A DNA stretch of 37,594 bases from Thermotogae bacterium (GCA_013153965.1 JAADDJ010000046.1:1-37594), one strand, 5' to 3'; positions 29,721-36,700 are shown, numbered from the stretch's first letter. Numbers and translations are program-made. The notes: generated by a model not told the origin, from the sequence alone.

Positions 29721-30338
29721 TTAAAAGAGCAGCCCTACGCCGAAATCCACCTCGTGCCAACCGGTGTATCCGTCGGAGAAGCTCCCCAACGACTCTGTGT
29801 TGTACTCCACGAGGAAGTAGAGGGGCTTGAAGCCCTCGTAGGCGAAGAAGACACCGGCGAAGACCGAGGGCGAGAACTTGGGTGGACGGTGTCCCCCCTC
29901 CAGCGTATTCTCCCCCGTGGGCTCGTACTCGTTGAGGAGGCCCAACCCGATGTTGAGCCCGTACGTGTAGCTCTGGGAGGAGCCCATACCCATGCGTCCC
30001 CCTATGCCGAAGTAGAACATGTTCCCGGAGCGGACGGTGTCCCCATCCTGAACCTCCCACACGATTTTCTTCAGGCTATTCCAAGTATGGTACCCCTCCA
30101 GATAGGGGGAGAAGGATTTCATGCTCCCGAGGGGACCCAAACTTCTCTTTATGGCATCCGGGATGGATATCTCAAAGGTGGCTCCCAACCTGACATGCCC
30201 CTGAAATCCGAAGTTGTGGTTGGTGTTGAAGGCCCCGAAGAAGGGCATCCACGGACCCACCACCACCTCCGTCCATACACCGGCGTGGAGGAGCGGAGGT
30301 ATCAACATAAGCGAAAGTGCCGCGAACATTCTCCTCAT
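29721..30338 (-). CDS. Predicted outer-membrane protein (205 aa)
   Basis: A normal signal peptide MRRMFAALSLMLIPPLLHA is followed by a barrel-like beta domain. Strands alternate with Gly/aromatic residues (VVVGPWMPFFGAFNTNHNFG, NMFYFGIGGRMGMGSSQSYT, VFAGVFFAYEGFKPLYFL). It ends at GWHEVDFGVGLLF, with a terminal Phe as is typical for outer-membrane barrels. It resembles small eight-stranded outer-membrane proteins, but no named family can be given. The start ATG at 30338 is 12 nt after a TAGAAT box, the longest such gap here. An internal ATG three codons later is possible. It is followed by the RNase gene on the same strand. Confidence 0.75.
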   Translation of the reverse strand: MRRMFAALSLMLIPPLLHAGVWTEVVVGPWMPFFGAFNTNHNFGFQGHVRLGATFEISIPDAIKRSLGPLGSMKSFSPYLEGYHTWNSLKKIVWEVQDGDTVRSGNMFYFGIGGRMGMGSSQSYTYGLNIGLGLLNEYEPTGENTLEGGHRPPKFSPSVFAGVFFAYEGFKPLYFLVEYNTESLGSFSDGYTGWHEVDFGVGLLF

Positions 30339-30350
30339 GGCTCTTTTGGA

Positions 30351-30356
30351 ATTCTA
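30351..30356 (-). promoter_or_regulatory. -10 box of the 205-aa outer-membrane protein gene
   Basis: TAGAAT (minus strand) ends 12 nt before the ATG at 30338, predicting a leader of about 5 nt. Confidence 0.45.
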
Positions 30357-30380
30357 CGCGGCGAGGGTAGGGGCTATCTT

Positions 30381-30398
30381 GAAATTTTTAAGAATTTC
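30381..30398. repeat. AT-rich inverted repeat upstream of the outer-membrane protein promoter
   Basis: GAAATT and AATTTC arms of 6 bp surround a TTTAAG loop, in an otherwise GC-rich sequence. It overlaps the last codons of the flavin reductase gene and lies 24 nt upstream of the -10 box at 30356. It could be an UP-like element, an operator or a weak hairpin; there is no T-run to call it a terminator. Confidence 0.3.
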
Positions 30399-31011
30399 CC
30401 CTCCATCCGTCTATCCAATCCCAAGGATGCTCCCCCAACATCTCGGCCATCCTGACGACGTTGTGGCCGAGGGCGGCCGCGTCCTCCAACGCCTCCGTCT
30501 TGCGTGAATCGTCCCATCTGCGCAGCATATACGCCACGCCGAGGGGCGGTATGGCGAATCCCATGTGGGTTAGGGTAATCAGCAGGGATGAGGCCGCCAT
30601 TATGGCGCCTCCCTCCTCACCCACGACAACGATCCCGGCCACCTTGCCCCGCAGCATGAAAGCCCCCATATTCTCCAGAGACGTCATCCTCTCTATCAGG
30701 ACCTTCAGGAGGGCCGACGGGCCGTACCAATAGACCGGCGTGGCGAAGACGACGGCGTCCGCCTCAAGGAGCTCCCAGACGATGGATGAGAAGGAGTCCC
30801 CAAAGTCGTCTCCTATGCAGGCCTCAAGGTTGCACAGGGCCGGAAGCTCGCTGTAGCTGCCGGTGCAGAAGTTCAGATGGGCGGTCGCCAGATTTATGAG
30901 CTTGGTGGTCGCCCCCTCCATTCGCGAGTGCCGGAGGACCTCCTCAAGCATGCGGCGCGTCCATCCGTGCGTACGTGCGGAGGCGTTTATACCCAGAACC
31001 TTAACGGCCAT
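30388..31011 (-). CDS. NADPH-dependent FMN reductase / iron-sulfur flavoprotein-like
   Basis: A 207-residue flavodoxin-fold protein. VLGINASARTHGWTRRMLEE is the phosphate-binding loop for FMN (family form G.S.R..G.T..L). LNFCTGSYSELPALCNLEAC sits where the Fe-S cysteines of ISF proteins occur, but the spacing (C-x11-C-x4-C) is not the usual CxxCxxC, so cluster binding is uncertain. FATPVYWYGPSALLKVLIERM is the second FMN loop (P.Y.......K...DR in relatives). It would reduce FMN or transfer electrons in anaerobic metabolism. The ATG directly follows the TGA of the LolC/E gene with no gap, so it is its operon partner. Confidence 0.83.
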   Translation of the reverse strand: MAVKVLGINASARTHGWTRRMLEEVLRHSRMEGATTKLINLATAHLNFCTGSYSELPALCNLEACIGDDFGDSFSSIVWELLEADAVVFATPVYWYGPSALLKVLIERMTSLENMGAFMLRGKVAGIVVVGEEGGAIMAASSLLITLTHMGFAIPPLGVAYMLRRWDDSRKTEALEDAAALGHNVVRMAEMLGEHPWDWIDGWRGNS

Positions 31012-32190
31012 TCAGACGACTTTCCTCAGGGCATCAACGGGTTTGAGTCGGGCGGCTATGACGGACGGGATGAAGGCGGCGAGCAGGGAGATTATGAATG
31101 TGAGGATGAGGACGACCACCCAGTCGCCTATCTGCGGCTTTATGGGGACGTAGTCTATCATATAGACGTCGGCGGGAAGCTTCACCAGCTTGTAAGTGTC
31201 CGTGATGTAGGAGATGCCCCATCCGAATATGGACCCCACGATAGCCCCGAGGAGGCCCAGAATCCCGCCCACACCCGTGAAGACGGTGGTTATGTCCCAC
31301 TTGGTGAAGCCGAGGGCCTTCATCAGACCTATCTCCCATCTCTTCTCAAGCGTGAGCATCGTTATGGAGACCACGACGTTTATGGCCGATATCAGGAGGA
31401 TGAGGGCGAAGGATAGGGTGATGGCCAACCTCTCCATCCGGAGGGCCGAGAAGAGGGTCCTGTTTATATTCTGCCAGGAGGTGCAGCCGTAGTTCCTCTG
31501 AAAGACCTTCTTGCAGTACTCGTTGGCCTTGTAGGGGTCTGGGACGTATCCGAATATTAGAGGCGTCTCGTCGTCCTTGAGGCCAAAGAGCCTGCGGCCG
31601 TTCTCCAGATCAAGGATGACGGTCTGATCATCGTGCATCATCAGGCCCGTCTCAAATATCCCGACCACCTTAACCTTGTAGGGGACCATCTGGGGCCCGA
31701 ATGGGGTCTGGCGCAGGCTCACCAGCTCCAAGTTCATCCCCGGGTCTACGCCGAGGCGTGAGGCCAAACTCATGCCCACCATCGCCCCCTTATCCACCTT
31801 TCCCCGCACCATGTAATCCTTCAGCTCTTTGCGTACATGCTCAAGATCCTGTGCCCTTATGACGACGCCATCTATCGTGTTCCCCTGATAGACGATCACC
31901 TTCCCCAGTATGGCCGGGGAGGCGTCTATACCCAACGATTCCAACTCCTCTATGACCTCCTCCACGTTCCTGAAGGGTATGCCCATCGGATGGGTTATGT
32001 GCAGGTGGGGCTGGAGGATGAGGATGCGACGTTTCAACTCGGACTGGAAGCCGTTCATTATCCCCGTCACGATTATCAGGATGGCGACGCCCAAAGATAT
32101 GGACAGGACGCTGAGGAGGGCGAACACGGAGACCACCCGACTTCCACTCGTGAATATGTACTTGCGTATGAGGAAGAGATGGGCGCCCAC
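31012..32190 (-). CDS. LolC/LolE-family lipoprotein-releasing ABC permease
   Basis: A 392-residue FtsX-type permease with one N-terminal helix (SVFALLSVLSISLGVAILIIV). A large periplasmic domain follows (about 50-265), then three C-terminal helices (SFALILLISAINVVVSITML, TGVGGILGLLGAIVGSIFG, WVVVLILTFIISLLAAFIP). The opening LFLIRKYIFTSGSRVVSVFA and VTGIMNGFQSEL match the start of LolC/E. Partnered with LolD ATPase it moves outer-membrane lipoproteins off the inner membrane; lolD is not in the window. The many lipoproteins here would be its cargo. The GTG start is 10 nt behind a TAGAAT box that contains the stop codon of the cupin gene. Confidence 0.9.
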   Translation of the reverse strand: MGAHLFLIRKYIFTSGSRVVSVFALLSVLSISLGVAILIIVTGIMNGFQSELKRRILILQPHLHITHPMGIPFRNVEEVIEELESLGIDASPAILGKVIVYQGNTIDGVVIRAQDLEHVRKELKDYMVRGKVDKGAMVGMSLASRLGVDPGMNLELVSLRQTPFGPQMVPYKVKVVGIFETGLMMHDDQTVILDLENGRRLFGLKDDETPLIFGYVPDPYKANEYCKKVFQRNYGCTSWQNINRTLFSALRMERLAITLSFALILLISAINVVVSITMLTLEKRWEIGLMKALGFTKWDITTVFTGVGGILGLLGAIVGSIFGWGISYITDTYKLVKLPADVYMIDYVPIKPQIGDWVVVLILTFIISLLAAFIPSVIAARLKPVDALRKVV

Positions 32191-32200
32191 AGAGTCCCCT

Positions 32201-32206
32201 ATTCTA
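32201..32206 (-). promoter_or_regulatory. -10 box of the LolC/E gene
   Basis: TAGAAT (minus strand) ends 10 nt before the GTG at 32190. Its first three bases are the TAG stop of the cupin gene. Confidence 0.5.
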
Positions 32207-32632
32207 CGGCAGTTTCACCCTCTCGGCGATCCGCGGGTTGGACCTGATGGCCTCCAGCTCCTCCTCCGATAGGGGGGACGGTCTGTCCCTCTCGGCATCT
32301 ACGATGCAGAGGAATCCCAGAGGCTCCTCCTCGCTCGCCATCAGCTGGTGGGGCGTCCATGGGGGGATCCACACGACGTCGTAGGGTTTCACATCGTATA
32401 TCCGGTCCTTCACGAACACCGCTCCCCTCCCCTTGAGGATGAGGACCGCGTGCTGGTGCTCGTGTTTCTCCAGAGATGAGGCGTGTCCCGGCTGTATCTC
32501 AAAGTATCTGACCTCAAAGTTCAGGCCATTCTTCTTGCCCAGAAGTACTATCTTCTTAACGTGGGGCCTGTAATTGACCGTCTCGCCGTCGGGCCACGTC
32601 TCACCGTCGTAGGGAAGGTGAAACTTCTTCAC
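32204..32632 (-). CDS. Cupin-domain protein (142 aa)
   Basis: A small single-domain cupin. Motif 1 is GHASSLEKHEHQHAVLILKG (G(x)5HxH(x)3,4E-like; the Glu is replaced) and motif 2 is VWIPPWTPHQLMASEEEPLG. The three His and one Glu/Asp could bind a metal. Such proteins range from sugar isomerases to dioxygenases or sensors, and the substrate cannot be read here. It has no signal peptide. The GTG start is 6 nt behind a TAAAAT box that lies back to back with the promoter of the divergent M1 peptidase gene. Confidence 0.85.
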   Translation of the reverse strand: MKKFHLPYDGETWPDGETVNYRPHVKKIVLLGKKNGLNFEVRYFEIQPGHASSLEKHEHQHAVLILKGRGAVFVKDRIYDVKPYDVVWIPPWTPHQLMASEEEPLGFLCIVDAERDRPSPLSEEELEAIRSNPRIAERVKLP

Positions 32633-32638
32633 GCCGCG

Positions 32639-32644
32639 ATTTTA
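32639..32644 (-). promoter_or_regulatory. -10 box of the cupin gene
   Basis: TAAAAT (minus strand) ends 6 nt before the GTG at 32632. It forms the left arm of ATTTTAC-CCCC-GTAAAAT with the divergent box at 32651. Confidence 0.65.
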
Positions 32645-32650
32645 CCCCCG

Positions 32651-32656
32651 TAAAAT
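32651..32656 (+). promoter_or_regulatory. -10 box of the M1 peptidase gene
   Basis: TAAAAT ends 7 nt before the ATG at 32664. Six bp separate it from the opposing -10 box. Confidence 0.65.
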
Positions 32657-32663
32657 CCGACGG

Positions 32664-34520
32664 ATGCTCCTGTCTCTCTTGGGATATTTCACAACGTTTG
32701 ACCTCAAGCCTTGGAATCCCACGGATGGGTATGCTCCCCTGTGGGACGATACTACCACCCTTCCGGTTGATGTCAGACGCTACATCCTGCGCTTTCGCCT
32801 CACGGACAGGTATCTGGGCTTCGCCCATACCACCTTGGTTGGAATCGCGAGGGAGGATCTGGACAGCCTCGTTTTGGACTTCTACGGCTACACGGTTGAT
32901 AGCGTGAGGGTGGCGGGTCTGCCATCTCCGTACATTCGGGACAGCAGCCGTCTGATCGTATATCCGACCCCAACGCTGGGGGCGGGCGACAGCGTAGTCG
33001 TTGATGTCTTCTACCACGGAAGCCCCGATTCGGTATTCTGTCCCTCCTTCTCGGGTGGTATATACGTCCGCACGGACGGCAGTTTCAGCACGTTGGGTTA
33101 TCCGGAGGGGTTCAGGTGCTGGGTACCTTCGTACGACCGCCCCTGGGAGAAGGCGGACGATGGAGTTGAGTTCTGGATAGAGGCGGATACTTCCCTGACG
33201 GTTCTGGCCAACGGCCTACTCGTGGATACCGTACCGACGGGGACTACCCGCATATGGCACTACATGCATGCTCATCCCATAGCCACCTACCTAATATCCA
33301 TGGCCGGCCGGACGCTGGCGGCCAACCGCTGGACTTGGACCTACGGCTCCACCACCATGCCGGTGATGGCGTGGGTGTATCCCTCCGATACATCGCTCGG
33401 ATGGGGCGTAAGGCTGACCGACATGCTGACGGTCTTCTCCGATAGGTTCGGGGTGTATCCCTTCGCCGATGAGAAGTACGAGCAGAGCGTGGTGATGTTC
33501 GCCTTCTCGGGGGCCATGGAGCATCAGACCTCAAGCCATTTCTCCTCGTACTTGGGCAACTACACTCAGGCTCACGAGCTGTGCCACCAGTGGTGGGGGG
33601 ACGACGTTGGATACGGGACGTTCAAGGACACCTGGCTGGGTGAAGGTTTCGCCACCTACTGCGAGATGCTCTGGGCGGAGGCGGAGGGCGGTTTCGCCTC
33701 CTACGTGCTCTACTACGGCAACACCGTTGAGCGCACCTTCTTCACGTACGCGACGAATCCCGGCAAGCCCGTCTATGATCCCGGACCCGATATAGGGGAC
33801 ATCCTCTCGGTCTATACCTACCACAAGGGGGCGGCCGTCCTGCACATGCTCCGCTACATCTTGGACAAGGACACCTCCCTCTTCTTCGGAGCGCTAAGGC
33901 ACTACAGGAGCCTACATTCCGGCTCTTACGCCCTGACGTCCGACTTCGTAGATGCGGTTGAGACCTACACGGGGAGGGACCTGGACTGGTTCTTCAACCA
34001 GTGGGTGTATGAGCCCGGATGGCCCGTCTATAACGTCCGTTGGAACGCATATCCGGATTCGTCCGGAATGTGGAATCTCACCCTGATAGTTGAGCAGACG
34101 CAGCCGGTCGGAGCCCCCACCTTCAGGATGCCCATAGAGGTGCGATGGGTATCCGACTCCGCCGATACGCTCTTCGTTATATGGGACAGTCTGGACGTTC
34201 AGAGCTTCACGCTCCGGTGGAGGAGCGCTCCCGACAGCATAATCTGGGACCCCGACAACTGGATTCTGGAGAGGCACACCGTCCTAAAGGACCCGAGCAT
34301 CGGGGTGGAGGAGGTCGCTCCCGTCGGCTCAAGGGACATTCTCGTGGCCATCTCCGGTGGGAGCGTCCGGTTGGAGGGATTGCCGAGCCTCCCGCTGAGG
34401 GTGTACGCGTCGGACGGGAGGCTGGTGGGATACGGAAGGGGGAGTTTGAGGCTGCGGTTGCCGGGCGGTACGTACTTCGCCGTACAGAGGGATAGGGTGA
34501 GAGTTTTCGTGGTGAGATGA
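32664..34520 (+). CDS. Exported M1-family metallopeptidase with C-terminal sorting-like domain
   Basis: A 618-residue gluzincin aminopeptidase. The N-terminal beta domain (about 20-220) is followed by the catalytic domain with GAMEHQTSSHF (substrate-binding GAMEN loop with His in place of Asn, as in some bacterial members). HELCHQWWGD (HExxH at 304-308) is followed 18 residues later by Glu327 of GEGFATYCEML, completing the zinc site. The last 70 residues (VEEVAPVGSRDILVAISGGS, then VYASDGRLVGYGRGSLRLRL and a final RVRVFVVR) look like a type IX secretion sorting domain or related Ig-like tail. The N-terminus MLLSLLGYFTTFD is a very short signal with no basic residue. It probably digests peptides outside the cell. 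Confidence 0.88.
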   Translation: MLLSLLGYFTTFDLKPWNPTDGYAPLWDDTTTLPVDVRRYILRFRLTDRYLGFAHTTLVGIAREDLDSLVLDFYGYTVDSVRVAGLPSPYIRDSSRLIVYPTPTLGAGDSVVVDVFYHGSPDSVFCPSFSGGIYVRTDGSFSTLGYPEGFRCWVPSYDRPWEKADDGVEFWIEADTSLTVLANGLLVDTVPTGTTRIWHYMHAHPIATYLISMAGRTLAANRWTWTYGSTTMPVMAWVYPSDTSLGWGVRLTDMLTVFSDRFGVYPFADEKYEQSVVMFAFSGAMEHQTSSHFSSYLGNYTQAHELCHQWWGDDVGYGTFKDTWLGEGFATYCEMLWAEAEGGFASYVLYYGNTVERTFFTYATNPGKPVYDPGPDIGDILSVYTYHKGAAVLHMLRYILDKDTSLFFGALRHYRSLHSGSYALTSDFVDAVETYTGRDLDWFFNQWVYEPGWPVYNVRWNAYPDSSGMWNLTLIVEQTQPVGAPTFRMPIEVRWVSDSADTLFVIWDSLDVQSFTLRWRSAPDSIIWDPDNWILERHTVLKDPSIGVEEVAPVGSRDILVAISGGSVRLEGLPSLPLRVYASDGRLVGYGRGSLRLRLPGGTYFAVQRDRVRVFVVR

Positions 34521-34541
34521 AAGACGGGGCGGCTCCGCCGT

Positions 34542-34547
34542 TAGAAT
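34542..34547 (+). promoter_or_regulatory. -10 box of the proline dehydrogenase gene
   Basis: TAGAAT ends 7 nt before the ATG at 34555. Confidence 0.65.
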
Positions 34548-34554
34548 ATCCCAT

Positions 34555-35472
34555 ATGGGACTTTTGAGGGACTTTTTCATCGCCCTGTCGCACAACAAGA
34601 CTCTGGAGCGATTTTTGACCAGCACCCGTCTGGGACGCAAGATATCAAGGAGATTCGTGGCCGGCGAGACGTTGGATGAGCTGGTTGAGGTGGTGAGGAG
34701 ACTCAAGGAGGAGGGCATATACACCACCGTGGCCTTTCTCGGTGAGCATTACAAGGCCAAGGAGCCGGCCCTCCGCAGCGTGGAGGAGTATCTGCGTCTG
34801 GCCGATGCCCTCGCCCCATTCAGGGAGTACTCCGAGATCTCCCTCAAGCTGACCCAGCTGGGACTTGAGATTGATAGGGACTTCACCTACGAGAATCTGA
34901 AGCGTATAGCGGAGAAGGCTAAATCCGTGGGCCTCTACGTGAATGTGGATACGGAGGAGAGTCGCCTCCTTGACGATACCCTGTGGATAGTGAAGCGAAT
35001 GAACGACGAGGGATACCCCGTGGGGACGGTCATTCAGGCTTACCTCTACAGGGCGCGGGAGATTCTGGATGAGCTCTCTCGCTATCGCATAAATCTGCGT
35101 CTCGTGAAGGGTGCCTACAAGGAGCCGCCCGACGTGGCCTTTCAGGATAAGCGGAAGGTTGATGAGAACTTCAAGAGTTTGGCCGTTGAGATGCTTCGCA
35201 GGACCGACAGGATATACCCGGAGTTTGCCACCCACGACGAGAGGATCATCTCCTTCATAATGCGGAAGGCGGAGGAGCTCGGCGTCCCGAAGGACAAGTA
35301 CGAGTTTCAGATGCTCTACGGCGTCAGACTTGGCCTTCAGAGGAAGGTCAAGAGGACCCACAGGCTCCGCCTGTACGTACCTTACGGCTCTCACTGGTAC
35401 CCGTACTTCATGAGGAGGCTCGCCGAGCGTCCGGCCAACGTGTGGTTCGTCCTGCGGGGTCTCTTCGGATGA
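34555..35472 (+). CDS. Proline dehydrogenase (monofunctional PRODH)
   Basis: A 305-residue FAD enzyme with a (beta/alpha)8 barrel that oxidises proline to pyrroline-5-carboxylate, the first step of proline breakdown. Family motifs: SLKLTQLGLEIDRDFTYENL, VNVDTEESRLLDDTLWI (DxE), GTVIQAYLYRAREILDEL (QAYL), INLRLVKGAYKEPPDVAF (R.VKGAY), PEFATHDERIISFI (ATHD), KDKYEFQMLYGVRLGLQR (FQMLYG), and RLYVPYGSHWYPYFMRRLAERP (R..R substrate motif). The length matches the single-domain form, as in Thermus. The P5C dehydrogenase that completes the path is not in the window. Its stop overlaps the next gene (ATGA). With the M1 peptidase upstream, a peptide-to-proline catabolic link is plausible. Confidence 0.93.
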   Translation: MGLLRDFFIALSHNKTLERFLTSTRLGRKISRRFVAGETLDELVEVVRRLKEEGIYTTVAFLGEHYKAKEPALRSVEEYLRLADALAPFREYSEISLKLTQLGLEIDRDFTYENLKRIAEKAKSVGLYVNVDTEESRLLDDTLWIVKRMNDEGYPVGTVIQAYLYRAREILDELSRYRINLRLVKGAYKEPPDVAFQDKRKVDENFKSLAVEMLRRTDRIYPEFATHDERIISFIMRKAEELGVPKDKYEFQMLYGVRLGLQRKVKRTHRLRLYVPYGSHWYPYFMRRLAERPANVWFVLRGLFG

Positions 35473-36566
35473 GGGGAAGGTACGTCGTTTTAATCCTCCT
35501 GCTCGCCTTGGGTTGCAGGAGCCGAGGCGCTCCCGACGTTCCCCCACCCCCATCGGGGGATGGGGGGGTGGCCGTGGTCTGGGAGGGGAGTCTGGGGCGG
35601 GAGGTCCTATCCGTCCCCGCCGCCTTGAACGACAGCGAGGTCGTGGTTCTGACGGAGGGGGGAGGGGTATTCTCGTTGGGCGCGGGAGGGAAGCTTAGGC
35701 TACTGTTTGAGACCGACGAGCCCATAACCTTCGGTCCCGTGGTCTCCGGGGATACCATCCTCTTCGGGACTTTCTACGGATACCTTCTGGCCTTCGCTCC
35801 CGATGGGAGGATGCTCCTGCGGGACTCCCTCGGCTCGGCCTCGGCCGTCAGGGGTATAACGGTGTGCGACGGATACTACGTGGCGGTTGAGGATGGCCAT
35901 CTGTTCGCCACCGGGGATGGGGGTGTGCGATGGGTGGGATATCTGGGGGATTGGGTGCTATTCCCGGCAACGTGCCTTCCCCGGCGCGGGGTGGTGGTCC
36001 CCACCATCTCCGGCAGGCTCCTGATGTACGACTCCTCCGGGAATTTGGTTTGGTTGGTTGAGGGGCTGGACTACCTGCCGTCCGCCCCATCCTACGACGG
36101 CGCGCGCATCGCCGTCGCCTCTCCGGAGGGAAGGGTCCTCTTTCTGTCGCCCGACGGCCTCCGGGAGACGGAGTTCTCCATCTCCGCATCGCCCATGGGG
36201 GAGGTGTTGGCCTCGGAGGGTAGATATGTGGTGGCGACGACTTCCGGGAGATTGGTCTCCCCGGGTGAGTGGGAGGTGGAGGTCCCCTTGGACGCCCCTC
36301 CGCTCCTGACGGATGTCGGCATAGTGGCCGTTGGGGGCGGTCTCTTGAGACTCCTCTCGTACGATGGGAGCGTTATGGACTCCGTGGAAATAGGGGAGGG
36401 CGAATGGTTGTCGCCACTACCCGTGGAGGGCGGCTTGATCGTAGTATCGCGCGAGGGGAGGGTACTCTTCGTCGGGGGAGAATGGCATCCGGCGGGAGGT
36501 TGGCCCACGGTCAGGGGAGACGCGGCTCGCAGGGGCGTCCCAACATCCAACTCTTCCGCCTTATAA
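35469..36566 (+). CDS. Beta-propeller lipoprotein (PQQ-like repeats)
   Basis: The ATG at 35469 overlaps the proline dehydrogenase stop and begins MRGRYVVLILLLALGC, with lipobox LALGC. The longer open frame from 35442 lies inside the upstream gene and is rejected. The 365-residue product has recurring blades of the form GDTILFGTFYGYLLAFAPDG, DGYYVAVEDGHLFATGDGG, RGVVVPTISGRLLMYDSSG, DGARIAVASPEGRVLFLSP, EGRYVVATTSGRL and EGGLIVVSREGRVLFVGG. These match PQQ-like propellers (BamB-type). The end HPAGGWPTVRGDAARRG recalls the W.....D..R.G motif common in PQQ-repeat proteins. No PQQ-binding residues are evident; a structural or BAM-like role is possible. The TAA stop is inside the tRNA-Ala -10 box. 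Confidence 0.82.
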   Translation: MRGRYVVLILLLALGCRSRGAPDVPPPPSGDGGVAVVWEGSLGREVLSVPAALNDSEVVVLTEGGGVFSLGAGGKLRLLFETDEPITFGPVVSGDTILFGTFYGYLLAFAPDGRMLLRDSLGSASAVRGITVCDGYYVAVEDGHLFATGDGGVRWVGYLGDWVLFPATCLPRRGVVVPTISGRLLMYDSSGNLVWLVEGLDYLPSAPSYDGARIAVASPEGRVLFLSPDGLRETEFSISASPMGEVLASEGRYVVATTSGRLVSPGEWEVEVPLDAPPLLTDVGIVAVGGGLLRLLSYDGSVMDSVEIGEGEWLSPLPVEGGLIVVSREGRVLFVGGEWHPAGGWPTVRGDAARRGVPTSNSSAL

Positions 36567-36567
36567 T
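36562..36567 (+). promoter_or_regulatory. -10 box of tRNA-Ala
   Basis: A consensus TATAAT ends 13 nt before the mature tRNA 5' end and includes the TAA stop of the preceding gene. It is followed by ACCTACCT, as at tRNA-Ser. Confidence 0.7.
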
Positions 36568-36580
36568 ACCTACCTCAAGT

Positions 36581-36653
36581 GGGGCGGTAGCTCAGGTGGG
36601 AGAGCGCCTGAATGGCATTCAGGAGGTCGGGGGTTCGAGTCCCCTCCGCTCCA
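36581..36653 (+). tRNA. tRNA-Ala(GGC)
   Basis: The acceptor GGGGCGG (36581-36587) pairs with CCGCTCC (36646-36652), including the G3:U70 wobble that is the alanine identity mark. Discriminator A is at 36653. The anticodon stem CCTGA/TCAGG encloses ATGGCAT, giving anticodon GGC. The D arm GCTC..GAGC and T arm GGGGG-TTCGAGT-CCCCT are complete. CCA is not encoded: the next bases are CT. Confidence 0.96.
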
Positions 36654-36654
36654 C

Positions 36655-36663
36655 TTTTTTTTT
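36655..36663 (+). terminator. T-run after tRNA-Ala
   Basis: Nine T follow the tRNA by one base. No independent hairpin is present; the tRNA's own 3' arm is the only available stem. The next promoter starts 24 nt later. Confidence 0.5.
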
Positions 36664-36686
36664 ATTTGAAGCCTCACCGACCCCAT

Positions 36687-36692
36687 TACAAT
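36687..36692 (+). promoter_or_regulatory. -10 box of the NSS transporter gene
   Basis: TACAAT ends 8 nt before the ATG at 36701. TTTGAA, 16 nt further upstream, is a passable -35. Confidence 0.65.
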
Positions 36693-36700
36693 AGCAGGCT

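Noticed and set aside
33480-33540. GAMEH in place of GAMEN as a dead active site in the M1 peptidase
   Set aside because: The zinc site is complete and a His at this position is, from memory, found in other bacterial members, so loss of activity is not implied.
1978-36655. Missing CCA on both tRNA genes as a sign of pseudogenes
   Set aside because: Many bacteria add CCA after transcription; both tRNAs have complete arms and identity bases.
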